64,000 bases of DNA, from the NCBI GenBank assembly GCA_009772895.1, contig WOUP01000016.1, forward strand, positions 20,374 through 84,373, read 5' to 3'. This document shows, in pieces, positions 9,067 to 17,001 of this stretch (position 1 is the stretch's first letter; the number at the start of each line of letters is the position of its first letter). Made by a program: the position numbers and the translations under genes. This DNA comes from Puniceicoccaceae bacterium 5H (GTDB taxonomy: Bacteria > Verrucomicrobiota > Verrucomicrobiia > Opitutales > Oceanipulchritudinaceae). The notes under the pieces were generated by a model that saw nothing but the letters and a program-made list of their open reading frames with translations, had not been told where the DNA came from and did not search any database.

Positions 9067-12000
9067 TTAAACGATGCCGATGGAAGGGTCGCGGCCGATG
9101 GTGCCAACGATGGACGCGCGGTAGGCCTCGGACTTGTAGTAGGCCAGCTTCTCCTCCACCTCGGCGCGACGCTCGGCGAGGCCAGCGAAGTCGTGGGGGA
9201 AGGAGGTGAGGTATTGCAGGTGGCTCTCCATCAGGGCGACATCGGAAGCCTGTTGGGTATCGAGGCGGGCCTTGTACCAGTCGCTCTCGAGCACGGCCTC
9301 GCGGGTGAACATCGCGCGCAGCTCCGGCGAGGCGAGCGTCTTGCCCTCGTATTCGCCGTCGCGCATGATGTGCAGCAGGGCCTTGATCGGCGGCACCGCC
9401 CGCTCGTAGGAGCCGTCCGCGAAGTAGTTGGCCGCCACACGCTGGTGCGTGCCCATCATGTTGGCGATGCCGTCCGCGAAGGTCTCGAGGTCCTGCAGCT
9501 CCGGCTTGAGCATCTCCTCGGTGAAGAGCACGCCCGGGCTGCCGAAGACGCGGCCCATGAACAGGTTGACGAAGTTCTGGTTGATCCGGTAGCCGAGGAT
9601 GCTGGCGGGCACCTTCTTGCCGTTGACCTCCATGTCTTCCACCTTGTCGAGCAAGCCGTTTTCGATCAGGTAGTTCGGATCGCGCTCGATGCGCTTCATC
9701 CGGCTCCAGATCTCGGGCACCAGCAGGCTGATGTCGTGGTCGACGCGGAACTTCGGACCCACGTAGGCGGCGGACGTCACAAAGGGCTGGTAGCCGGTGA
9801 CGGCGTAGGAAACGAAGGCCGCGTTGATGTCGTGGATCGGGAGGATCGCGTTGAACGGCCCCTTGGTCAGCGCCCCTTCACTACCCGCACCGGTGGTGGA
9901 CGGGCTCTTGCCGGTCATGCTGGAGATGAACTCCATGAACGCTTCCGGCAGCGGCATGTAGTGGATGGGGTTGAGCACCGCGAGGGAGCGGATCGAACCT
10001 TCCGGCGGATTGTTGCGGTGGCCCGGGCAGACGATGTCCACCGGGGTGTGCACCGGCTCTTCCTCACGCAGGCGACGGAAGAAGCGCAGGCCCATCTGGG
10101 CGAGGTAGATGTCTTCCGGAGCCTCGAGGCCGGGGCGGGTCTGCAGGTAGCGCGGGTTCTTGGAGAACTTGCCGTCGATGATGCGGGGGATGGCCGAAGT
10201 GCTGATGTAGTTCGGGTTCTCCTCGGGATTTTCGACGAAGTCCTGCAGCATGGCCTTCATCGGCCCGGTGAAGTAGTCGAAGCGCACGGCATCGTCCACA
10301 ATCTCACGCGCCTCGGCCTGACCGAGCGGCTCGTAGTTGGAGAGGAAGTTGCCCTTCTGGCTGAGGTCGCGCTCGGTCTGGTGGTCGTAACCGCGGATGA
10401 TCGCGTCGTCCGGACGTTGGAAGAGGCGGTATTCGCAGTTGTAGGTAAATTTGAGCGACGGGTTGGGCGTGCTGCCAGCCGTGCCGGTGATCTGCTCGCG
10501 CGGGACCACGACGGAGGCCGTGATGTCGTCCTCCATCTGGATCTTGGCGGCGGGCCAGAAGTCCTTGCGCAGGGTGAACACGCGCCAGGAGCCGTCTTCC
10601 TCGTAACCGAGGCGCAGGTAGCTGGCGATAATGGGGGCGCCGCGGTAACGCAGCTCGTGACCGAGCACGCCGTTGATGCGGTCCACCGCGAAGCGATCAC
10701 GCCAGTTGTCGCCCCAATCGGGCTTGTAGAAGCGCTTGACCAGCAGCACCAGCTCCTTGATCTCGGTCGGGATGCCGCGGATGAAGGCGTTGTGCTCTTC
10801 GGTGTATTCGTCGCTCGGGTTGAGCAGCTTGATCACCGAGCCGAGCGAGCGCTCGGGGCTGAGGATCGGGCGGCCCTTGGCCCGGTTCTTCGACGCATCG
10901 CGGAAGCGGTTGCCGTATTCGCGACCCAGGATCTCGTCCACCTTGTCGAACGCTTCCTTGATGTGGTCGACGTAGAACGGGTTGTGGATGATCGCGTCGG
11001 CGATCGACTTGGAAATCTCGGACTTGCCGCCGCCGGAGACCGTGCAGGGCTTGTGCGACATGGTCGGCTGAGCCCGGGTGCCGATAAGGCGCCAGCGGCG
11101 GCCTTCGGCGGGCTTCATCAGGCGGACCTTGTAACCGCTCGGCAGCACGTAGGTCTTGCGGGCCAGCAGCTTGATCGAGCGCTCACCATAGGCGTTGCGC
11201 CAGGTGATCTTCTGGTCCGGCAGGGAGAAGTAGGCATCCTCCGGCACATACAGGATGTTGGGGTGCTTGAGGTCGATGCCGTAGCCCTCGGGCTGCAACT
11301 CCATGCGGTGGGCATAGAGGCGCACGACGTCTTCGAAGGTGTGGTTGACCTCCGGCATGTAGTCGCTGAGGCGGAAGTCTTCACCCAGGTCGTAGCTGGA
11401 GAAGGCCAGCGCGCCGCCCGCGTGCTCTTCTTCGACCAGGCCGTAGAGGTTGGAGGCGTAGCTGAGCTGCGTCTTGACCTCCTTCTTGCAGTAGCCGAAG
11501 TAGTTGTCGGAAATGAGGGTGACGATGACGCCGTTTTCGTCGCGCGCGGTCACCTTGTAGGCCTGACCGTCGTTGTAGAGCTCGTCCTCGTTTTCCCAGC
11601 ACATGCCATCGCGCTTCTGGCGCTCGTTGGCTTCGCTGATGTGGGGCAGGCCCACTTCCTTCTTGGTCAGCTTGAGCAGGTGCGGGGCAAGGATGACGCA
11701 ACCCGTGTGGCCCGACCAGTTCTTGATGTCGAGGCCGGCATCGTTCTGGTGCAGGTAGGGGTCACCGGCGTTGCCGAAGATCGACTCCACGAAGTCGAGG
11801 TTGCAGACCAGGTTACCGGGGGCGAAGAAGCGCACTTCCATGCTCTTCTGCTCGGTAAAGCCGGGGACCGCGGGGCAGACGACCGGGCGCAGCAGCAGGG
11901 AGACCCAGCAGCGGGCCTGCTCCTTTTGCGTGCTGGTAAAGGGCAGGCGCATCAGCTCGGACGGCGGCTGCAGCGCGTGCTCGAGCAGCTTGGCGAAGGT

Positions 12001-12519
12001 CTTTTTCGGCACCGCCTTCTTGTCTTCCGGGATGGGCAGGCCGCCCTCCGTCACGTGGAAGACGCCCTTGGTGGTGCGGCGGTCGCTCTTGGGGTTGTGC
12101 AGCACGCCGTTCGCAATGCGGTAGGAGTGCACGATATCGCTGTGGAACTCGTCGCGATCGGGCGGCAGCGAAAGCATGCGGCTGAGGCCGTGCTGACCCA
12201 GGGAGAAGGTCTTGCCCGGCAGGTGCAGATTTTCGGCACCCTCAACCTCTTGCAAGTATTGGTGCAGCCACTCCTCGATCCGTCGGTCGGACGGCGGACG
12301 CAACTTGTCCCGGAGCTGATCCTTGGCCTGATAGTGGGCCATCAGGGACTGGCCCATCTTCAGGAATGCGTAGTCTTCTTCTTTGCCGAAGATCGGCTCC
12401 CCCAGCGCTGCGAGCTGCATATTGATGTATTCAATCATGCCCTTGTCGGGCAGAACGCTGCTGCAAGTAGTGCTGTCGAAGCCGATGGCTGTCCGCAGAT
12501 CCGGTAGAGTGGTTTGCAT
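9067..12519 (-). CDS. Probable pyrophosphate-dependent phosphoenolpyruvate carboxykinase
   Basis: Large cytoplasmic enzyme of 1150 residues. Its size and several segments recall the PPi-type PEP carboxykinases of Entamoeba and Propionibacterium, which interconvert PEP, CO2 and phosphate with oxaloacetate and pyrophosphate. Supporting segments are a nucleotide-fold-like VSGGGKSEISKSI near residue 495 and SSMTGKSPSTTGAGSEGALT near 863-885, followed by GPFNAILPIHDIN and RVDHDISLLVPEIWSRM. The family assignment is from memory of the family, not a search. An in-frame TTG at 12561 would add 14 residues but lies inside the candidate promoter, so I chose the ATG at 12519. The gene is single, with its own promoter and a strong terminator. 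The enzyme would sit at the PEP/oxaloacetate node. Confidence 0.6.
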   Translation of the reverse strand: MQTTLPDLRTAIGFDSTTCSSVLPDKGMIEYINMQLAALGEPIFGKEEDYAFLKMGQSLMAHYQAKDQLRDKLRPPSDRRIEEWLHQYLQEVEGAENLHLPGKTFSLGQHGLSRMLSLPPDRDEFHSDIVHSYRIANGVLHNPKSDRRTTKGVFHVTEGGLPIPEDKKAVPKKTFAKLLEHALQPPSELMRLPFTSTQKEQARCWVSLLLRPVVCPAVPGFTEQKSMEVRFFAPGNLVCNLDFVESIFGNAGDPYLHQNDAGLDIKNWSGHTGCVILAPHLLKLTKKEVGLPHISEANERQKRDGMCWENEDELYNDGQAYKVTARDENGVIVTLISDNYFGYCKKEVKTQLSYASNLYGLVEEEHAGGALAFSSYDLGEDFRLSDYMPEVNHTFEDVVRLYAHRMELQPEGYGIDLKHPNILYVPEDAYFSLPDQKITWRNAYGERSIKLLARKTYVLPSGYKVRLMKPAEGRRWRLIGTRAQPTMSHKPCTVSGGGKSEISKSIADAIIHNPFYVDHIKEAFDKVDEILGREYGNRFRDASKNRAKGRPILSPERSLGSVIKLLNPSDEYTEEHNAFIRGIPTEIKELVLLVKRFYKPDWGDNWRDRFAVDRINGVLGHELRYRGAPIIASYLRLGYEEDGSWRVFTLRKDFWPAAKIQMEDDITASVVVPREQITGTAGSTPNPSLKFTYNCEYRLFQRPDDAIIRGYDHQTERDLSQKGNFLSNYEPLGQAEAREIVDDAVRFDYFTGPMKAMLQDFVENPEENPNYISTSAIPRIIDGKFSKNPRYLQTRPGLEAPEDIYLAQMGLRFFRRLREEEPVHTPVDIVCPGHRNNPPEGSIRSLAVLNPIHYMPLPEAFMEFISSMTGKSPSTTGAGSEGALTKGPFNAILPIHDINAAFVSYAVTGYQPFVTSAAYVGPKFRVDHDISLLVPEIWSRMKRIERDPNYLIENGLLDKVEDMEVNGKKVPASILGYRINQNFVNLFMGRVFGSPGVLFTEEMLKPELQDLETFADGIANMMGTHQRVAANYFADGSYERAVPPIKALLHIMRDGEYEGKTLASPELRAMFTREAVLESDWYKARLDTQQASDVALMESHLQYLTSFPHDFAGLAERRAEVEEKLAYYKSEAYRASIVGTIGRDPSIGIV

Positions 12520-12554
12520 GTGCTCGAGAGGGATTAAGGTTCTTTGACGGGGAG

Positions 12555-12583
12555 ATTTCAAAAACTTTTGCTTAACACGTCAA
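12555..12583 (-). promoter_or_regulatory. Candidate sigma-70-type promoter of the PEPCK-like gene
   Basis: On the minus strand TTGACG (12578-12583), a 17-base spacer and TGAAAT (12555-12560, four of six consensus bases). Transcription would begin near 12548, about 29 bases before the ATG at 12519. This placement argues against the TTG start at 12561. Confidence 0.5.
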
Positions 12584-12658
12584 GTCGCCGAATAAGCAAA
12601 AATAATCGGAGGCCTCAGATACTGCCCACCATAGCGGCGAAAATGCTTTGAGCAAGGA

Positions 12659-13042
12659 CTACCGCCGGGGAGTTGCCCCCAATCGCTCCGCCCGGTCCTG
12701 CCACTCATCTTTAACTTCCTCAATATCAGAATCTTTAAGGACATCCCAATAGCGAATATCTTGTCGCAAAATCTGCTCCGATTCGGTGGCGAAAAGGGGC
12801 TGTTCCGGGGCCATTAACACAGCGGATAAGCTGCGCTCATAATAACATGGAAGGTCCTCCCGCTCCCAGGCCAGGTAGGCGGCAATCCAATACTGGTCGG
12901 CTAGCAGGTGACGCCCTGGCCCGGCCAGACGCCGCAGCCACTCCGCCTGCCAAGCGGTCTCCCCCAACGATTCGGGCGAACGCTGAACCCGCACCGCAAC
13001 TGCAATCAGCAGTAAAAATGCACTACAGATGATGCGCTTCAT
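12659..13042 (-). CDS. Small exported or anchored protein, last gene of the ABC operon
   Basis: Unknown function. 127 residues. The ATG overlaps the stop of the permease-like gene (ATGA, 13039-13042), indicating translational coupling. A hydrophobic N-terminal helix (CSAFLLLIAVAV) could be a signal or anchor. The rest is helical, acidic and aromatic (LLADQYWIAAYLAWERED, then a Glu/Asp-rich end), suggestive of a TPR-like helical protein. An upstream extension of this frame overlaps the permease gene and was discarded. Being coupled to an ABC transporter, it may be an accessory subunit. Confidence 0.6.
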   Translation of the reverse strand: MKRIICSAFLLLIAVAVRVQRSPESLGETAWQAEWLRRLAGPGRHLLADQYWIAAYLAWEREDLPCYYERSLSAVLMAPEQPLFATESEQILRQDIRYWDVLKDSDIEEVKDEWQDRAERLGATPRR

Positions 13043-13698
13043 GGGGTCGAAAATCGTCGTTTGGCCACCGCTTGCGCCAGCAGCAGGTAAGCGGGAAGGT
13101 AAACAAGCAGCGTCCAATCGGACCGTCCAAATGCGGGCAACAGGAAACGCAACCACTGGATGCCGCCGTCGAAAACTGCCGGTAAATGGGCCGCCGCCAG
13201 CCAGAGCAACCCCGCCAGCGCCACGAGACTCAACCGACGACAGAGAGCCGTGAGGAGCAGGCTGACCGCCCCCGTCATCGCCAGTTGGCCCAGCGCAGCG
13301 CCCCACAGCGAGGCGTCCAGCGCCGGCGAATGCAGACCGCTCCACGCCAGCAGGGCGCCCCATCCCACGGTCCAGACCAGATTGCAGCGCAGCCACACCG
13401 CCAGCCACTGCCATTGCACCGGCCAGCCCTGCCCACTCCACCACGCACGTTCGCCGCTCGCCTCCCGCCGGATCACTTCGTGGGCCGGCCAGACGAGCGC
13501 CAGCAGCAAGCCGACCCAGTGCACCAGTGCCAGCGCCAACTGCTCAGGGTAGCGCTCGGGCGGCAAACTGAAATTGAGGGGAGAAAGCAGGCGGTAGAGG
13601 CCTTCGACCAGCAAGGGTGCAGCGAACGCAACGGCGCCGAGCAGCCAACCGATGCGGCTCCCCAGCTCCAGCGCGAAACGTTGCTGCCAGTCCTTCAT
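13039..13698 (-). CDS. Integral membrane protein, probable ABC transporter permease subunit
   Basis: 219 residues with about six hydrophobic segments (for example LLGAVAFAAPLLVEGLYRLL, LALVHWVGLLLALVWPA and LLVYLPAYLLLAQAVA), so an inner-membrane protein. Its ATG overlaps the stop of the ATPase gene by four bases (ATGA at 13695-13698) and its own stop overlaps the next gene the same way. This coupling to a single-domain ABC ATPase suggests it is the membrane partner. I see no family motif that would name the substrate. Confidence 0.65.
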   Translation of the reverse strand: MKDWQQRFALELGSRIGWLLGAVAFAAPLLVEGLYRLLSPLNFSLPPERYPEQLALALVHWVGLLLALVWPAHEVIRREASGERAWWSGQGWPVQWQWLAVWLRCNLVWTVGWGALLAWSGLHSPALDASLWGAALGQLAMTGAVSLLLTALCRRLSLVALAGLLWLAAAHLPAVFDGGIQWLRFLLPAFGRSDWTLLVYLPAYLLLAQAVAKRRFSTP

Positions 13699-14321
13699 GC
13701 TTGTACTGTCGACGCAACCGGCTCCACCATCGGCGTCCATTCTGCCAGGAGCCCTTCGTAAGCACGTCCGCCCGCCTCCAACATCAGCAGGGTCGCCTCG
13801 GCGGCGGTAAAGGGTTCCAGCGCATGGGAAACCGCCACGATCAGGCGCGCGGCGGCCTGCTGCTGCAACCAACGCGCGACAGCGACCGCCTGCACGGCAT
13901 CGAGCCCCGCCAGCGGCTCATCCAGCAGCCAAGGCACAGCGGGCGTGCCGTCCAGAGCCGCCAGCCCCAGCAATTGACGCTGCCCGCGGCTCAAGGTCTT
14001 GACGGGCTGGTCTTCCGTGATCGTCGAGCGCGGAAGGCCCTGCGGCCATGCCTGCGCGCCATTTACGCCCAGCACCTGCCCCACGCGCGCGCCAGGCGGA
14101 AAAGCAAAGCGCTCGGACACCATGCGCGCGCCGGCCCCGCCTGCTTCCAGGCGTTGCCAGAGCCAGCGCAGCAGGGTCGTCTTGCCCGCGCCGGGAGGTC
14201 CACCGATCAACCATAGCCCGGTCGGCGGCAGGGCCAAATGCTCGAGCGCCAGCACCTCGCGGCGCCACGGGCCCAGCCCGTATGTCACGCGCACGGGCGA
14301 CCAGCTCCAGCCCACGACCAT
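13695..14321 (-). CDS. ABC transporter ATP-binding protein
   Basis: ATPase subunit of an ABC transporter, 208 residues from the ATG at 14321. Walker A is GGPPGAGKTT, followed by a diverged signature LSRGQRQLLGL, Walker B WLLDEPLAGLD and an H-loop IVAVSHA. All are in the usual order, so ATP hydrolysis should be intact. The domain is compact and resembles small CcmA-like ATPases, but cytochrome c maturation genes are not nearby. The start shares one base with the acylphosphatase stop (TGATG), and a longer in-frame start inside that gene is unlikely. Substrate unknown. Confidence 0.85.
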   Translation of the reverse strand: MVVGWSWSPVRVTYGLGPWRREVLALEHLALPPTGLWLIGGPPGAGKTTLLRWLWQRLEAGGAGARMVSERFAFPPGARVGQVLGVNGAQAWPQGLPRSTITEDQPVKTLSRGQRQLLGLAALDGTPAVPWLLDEPLAGLDAVQAVAVARWLQQQAAARLIVAVSHALEPFTAAEATLLMLEAGGRAYEGLLAEWTPMVEPVASTVQA

Positions 14322-14599
14322 CAACCGAGATTGAAGCCCGAGAATTGCGGCTCGCGGCAACCGTAGGTTTCGTCGCACTGGCGGATGAAGGCGCTCATGC
14401 CTTCGCGCAAGGCGCCGAGGAAGCGCTTGACTTCGGCCTCCTCACCTTCGGCCTCCAGCCACACCGTGCCGTCCGCCTCGTTGCGCACAAAGCCGGAGAC
14501 GGCGTAGCCGCGGGCCAGTTGGATGGTGTAGAAACGAAAGCCGACCCCTTGGACGCGGCCGTGAAAGCGAGCCTGGAGATGCGTGGTTTCAGCGGACAT
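14321..14599 (-). CDS. acyP: Acylphosphatase
   Basis: Hydrolyses carboxyl-phosphate bonds of acyl phosphates. 92 residues, the typical size. The family signature is plain: ARFHGRVQGVGFRFYT (residues 10-25) with the phosphate-binding loop GRVQGVGFR and its catalytic Arg, then GYAVSGFVRNEADGTVWLEA with the catalytic Asn of VRN. It is the first gene of a four-gene overlapping operon (acylphosphatase, ABC ATPase, permease-like, small protein). Why an acylphosphatase is coupled to a transporter is not clear. Confidence 0.92.
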   Translation of the reverse strand: MSAETTHLQARFHGRVQGVGFRFYTIQLARGYAVSGFVRNEADGTVWLEAEGEEAEVKRFLGALREGMSAFIRQCDETYGCREPQFSGFNLG

Positions 14600-14798
14600 A
14601 TGGACGAGAGGATGAGGTTAAAGACCTAGTGTGGCGAGAGAAAAGCGTGGCGCCGTTGGACTGCCACCTTTGCGCTACGACTAGCAGACCTCGGGCAGGT
14701 TGTCGATTGACTCCCGCCGGAAAGTGGTGCATGTATCCCACTATCGCGCGCACCGGTGGCACTGCAGGGAATACCCGGGAATCGCTCCGAATTTCCCA

Positions 14799-14827
14799 TT
14801 GCAATTGCCCCTAATTGTCGCGATAAC
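14799..14827 (+). promoter_or_regulatory. Candidate promoter for the 14858 gene
   Basis: TTGCAA (14799-14804), a 17-base spacer and GATAAC (14822-14827). The start site would be near 14834, giving a leader of about 25 bases. It lies in the 258-base gap between the divergent acylphosphatase and 14858 genes. I see nothing else in that gap. Confidence 0.4.
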
Positions 14828-14857
14828 AAGCTAAACCTTCAAAAGGTCGCTAATTCC

Positions 14858-15553
14858 ATGAGCAATTACAATTTTGATGGGTCTGCGGACGGCGACTGGG
14901 ACGAAAAGGGAGATCTCTCCTGGAATGAATTTGACTGGCAACAGTTTCTGAAGCGCCAGCAAAAGGAGATTTCCCGCTTTATCACCTTTTACGATCAGCA
15001 TTTCGACGAGCCTGATCGCCTTGATAAAGCTGCCAACCGTATGGGTTGGGACGTCCAGGATTGGTCCGCGGCCGAGCCCGACGTCGAAGACGAAGCGCCC
15101 GGCACCAGCTTTTCTGCCGAGGAAGAGATCGAGGAAACCGACTTCGATCCCTACACCCTGCACCGGCACCCGGTGTTTGTGGCCAGTGCCGGCCTCTACG
15201 CGCAAATCCGCTACGCCTGGGAGGTGGTCGTCAATCGCCGCTCCAAGCAGGTCGACAGTCGCATCGCCTGGAAGTTTGCCCAGACGCTGCACGAGGGTGA
15301 GATGAACATGGTCATGGCCCTGCAATCGCTCGACATGGGCGATTACATGCTGGCCGTCGTGCACCTCAAGTGGGTGCTACGCGCGCTTAACGACAGCCTG
15401 ACCCTCGCCCCGCAGACGTCTCAGTATGCCTCGGATCCGGAGGACTTTCTCCAGCAGATGCACATCCGCCTCTTCGACCTGCGCGAGATCTGCCTGCGCG
15501 TGATGCAGGACAGCCGCGAGGAAGAGCGTCGTGGCTTCCGCGAAAACGAGTAG
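14858..15553 (+). CDS. Conserved-looking cytoplasmic protein of unknown function
   Basis: 231 residues from the ATG at 14858, preceded by AAAAGG. The first 110 residues are very acidic and rich in Asp, Glu and Trp (SADGDWDEKGDLSWNEFDW, then a TSFSAEEEIEETDFDPY stretch). The second half is helical (VASAGLYAQIRYAWEVVVN, QTLHEGEMNMVMALQSLDM), ending in a charged tail. There is no signal peptide or membrane segment. I do not recognise a named family. It is a single gene with its own terminator. Confidence 0.65.
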   Translation: MSNYNFDGSADGDWDEKGDLSWNEFDWQQFLKRQQKEISRFITFYDQHFDEPDRLDKAANRMGWDVQDWSAAEPDVEDEAPGTSFSAEEEIEETDFDPYTLHRHPVFVASAGLYAQIRYAWEVVVNRRSKQVDSRIAWKFAQTLHEGEMNMVMALQSLDMGDYMLAVVHLKWVLRALNDSLTLAPQTSQYASDPEDFLQQMHIRLFDLREICLRVMQDSREEERRGFRENE

Positions 15554-15589
15554 GCCCTCCGCCCCCTCGCAGTTTACATTTTGCCCAGC

Positions 15590-15620
15590 GGCCTCCCTTC
15601 TACGGGAGGTCGTTTTTTTT
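15590..15620 (+). terminator. Rho-independent terminator
   Basis: Stem GGCCTCCC/GGGAGGTC (15590-15597 with 15604-15611, one G-T pair), a 6-base loop, then eight T (15613-15620). It ends the 14858-15553 transcript. Confidence 0.85.
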
Positions 15621-15633
15621 GGGGCCTGGCAGC

Positions 15634-16338
15634 CTAGATCCCGAATTCCGGGTCGGTGCCCTGCGACGCGTCCTTGAGGGCCTGCTCCATGCCGGCCGCC
15701 ACGTCTTCGCGTTTGCGGCCCCAGGCGGTGGTGGTATCTTCGACCGCCCGCATGGTCAGCGTCACCTTGCTGAAGGGCAGCGGCACAAAAAACTTGTCCC
15801 AGGTCGGCAGGCGAAAGAACTGGTGATAGCGGATGCCCGTATGCACGATCGGTGCGCGCGTGAGCACCGCCAGCAGCGCCGCCCCCTGGTGCACGTGGTA
15901 GAGCGGCCCGCGCGGGCCATCGACCGTAATGCCGGTATCCAGCTTTTCGTCGCGGATGACGCGCACCAGCTCACGCACCGCCTCCGTGCCGCCACGCTTG
16001 GTGCTGCCCCGCACCGGGCGGGTGCCCCACAGCTCGAAGAGGGCCGCCAGCCACGCGCCGTCCTTGCTCCGGCTCACCAGCCCGCAGAGGCGGTGTCCGT
16101 GAGGCTTGCGAAAGCGACGGTAGATCTCCTGGTTGATCAGGCAGCGGTTGTGCCAAAGCACGAAAATCGCGGGAGCCGGGGTTTCGCGAAACACACGTTG
16201 TGACTCCGCATCCATACGAAACCGCAGGCTGCGCATCCACAGATCGGTCACAAAGGCGATCACGTAGAGCAGCCAACGCTTGCTGGCGGGGATAGCGTGC
16301 GTGGTGTCACGACGGGGGGGACGCGGCGCGTCAGTCAT
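15634..16338 (-). CDS. DUF374-family lysophospholipid acyltransferase-like protein
   Basis: Probable membrane-associated acyltransferase of the LPLAT superfamily, expected to transfer a fatty acyl chain to a lipid or lipid A-like acceptor. 234 residues from the ATG at 16338. An N-terminal hydrophobic segment (WLLYVIAFVTDLWM) is followed by IFVLWHNR with the active-site His, then GLVSRSKDGAWLAALFELWG with the motif Asp, a GSTKRGGTEAVRELVR segment and TVDGPRGPLYHVHQGA. This order is characteristic of DUF374 proteins. It converges with the 14858 gene and is divergent from the 16429 gene. The exact acceptor is unknown. Confidence 0.82.
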   Translation of the reverse strand: MTDAPRPPRRDTTHAIPASKRWLLYVIAFVTDLWMRSLRFRMDAESQRVFRETPAPAIFVLWHNRCLINQEIYRRFRKPHGHRLCGLVSRSKDGAWLAALFELWGTRPVRGSTKRGGTEAVRELVRVIRDEKLDTGITVDGPRGPLYHVHQGAALLAVLTRAPIVHTGIRYHQFFRLPTWDKFFVPLPFSKVTLTMRAVEDTTTAWGRKREDVAAGMEQALKDASQGTDPEFGI

Positions 16339-16428
16339 ACTCCCACTGTGCGAACGGTTCGGCCGCTGCCAACCGCAAAGCGGCATCCATCCTTGCTTCG
16401 CCTGCCACCCTCTCGATAATGCCCGCCC

Positions 16429-17001
16429 ATGCGCCTCCGTCCGCCCTGCCCCTGGTTGCCGCCCGCCTACGGCCCCATGAGCTACCGCGACCTCAATCAG
16501 CTGGGGACGGAGCGCGGCCCCATCTTCTTTCTCACCGCGCTGCGCTACGGGCAATACCTATGGCAGCGCCATGAGTCTGCCCGCGCGATTCTGGCACTGG
16601 CGCGGGGGCTGTACGCCGATCTGGATCGCCCGGAAGCGCACCCCCTGCCCTACGGCGCCATTGGCTGGATCGTGCACCACCACCCCGGCGACACTTTTAT
16701 CGGCAATCCGCGCATCTCCTTCCAACATCAGGCTGAACGCTACCGGGGCAGTCGTGCACGCCTGCGCTGCGCCCGCTCCTGGGCCGCCTGGCAGGTTGTG
16801 CGCATGGCCGATCCCGACCTGCCGGGTGATCCGCATCCGGCCTGCGTCGAGCCCACGGCGGAGGCAATCGAAGAGCAGCTCGCCAACTCCCCGCTCGCGA
16901 CCGAGCTCAACGACTGGCAGCGGGCGTTGCGCTCGGCTCCACATTGGCAACCGGAACCCAAGGACGCGCCCACCCACCCTGGTTCGCCGCCAGCTGATTG
17001 A
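16429..17001 (+). CDS. Protein of unknown function, 3' end overlaps an opposing gene
   Basis: 190 residues, ATG start. The middle is well structured (MSYRDLNQLGTERGPIFFLT, QYLWQRHESARAILALARGL, GAIGWIVHHHP), with basic and aromatic composition and no signal peptide. I do not know a named family. An alternative start is the internal Met at residue 17. The last 95 bases (16907-17001) lie antisense to the end of the VWA-like gene. Because both products look globular up to their ends, one or both C termini may be non-conserved tails. Confidence 0.6.
   Translation: MRLRPPCPWLPPAYGPMSYRDLNQLGTERGPIFFLTALRYGQYLWQRHESARAILALARGLYADLDRPEAHPLPYGAIGWIVHHHPGDTFIGNPRISFQHQAERYRGSRARLRCARSWAAWQVVRMADPDLPGDPHPACVEPTAEAIEEQLANSPLATELNDWQRALRSAPHWQPEPKDAPTHPGSPPAD

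Noticed and set aside
9193..12507. A 1104-residue open frame on the plus strand
   Set aside because: It is an antisense shadow of the PEPCK-like gene, with His/Val/Leu/Gly-biased composition, no recognisable motifs, and the minus-strand gene has promoter and terminator.
12520..12561. TTG start adding 14 residues to the PEPCK-like protein
   Set aside because: The TTG lies in the candidate promoter between the -10 and -35 elements; the ATG at 12519 has a suitable leader.
12659..13444. 261-residue version of the small ABC-operon protein
   Set aside because: The extra 134 residues are a frame-shadow of the permease gene; the ATG at 13042 is coupled to the permease stop.
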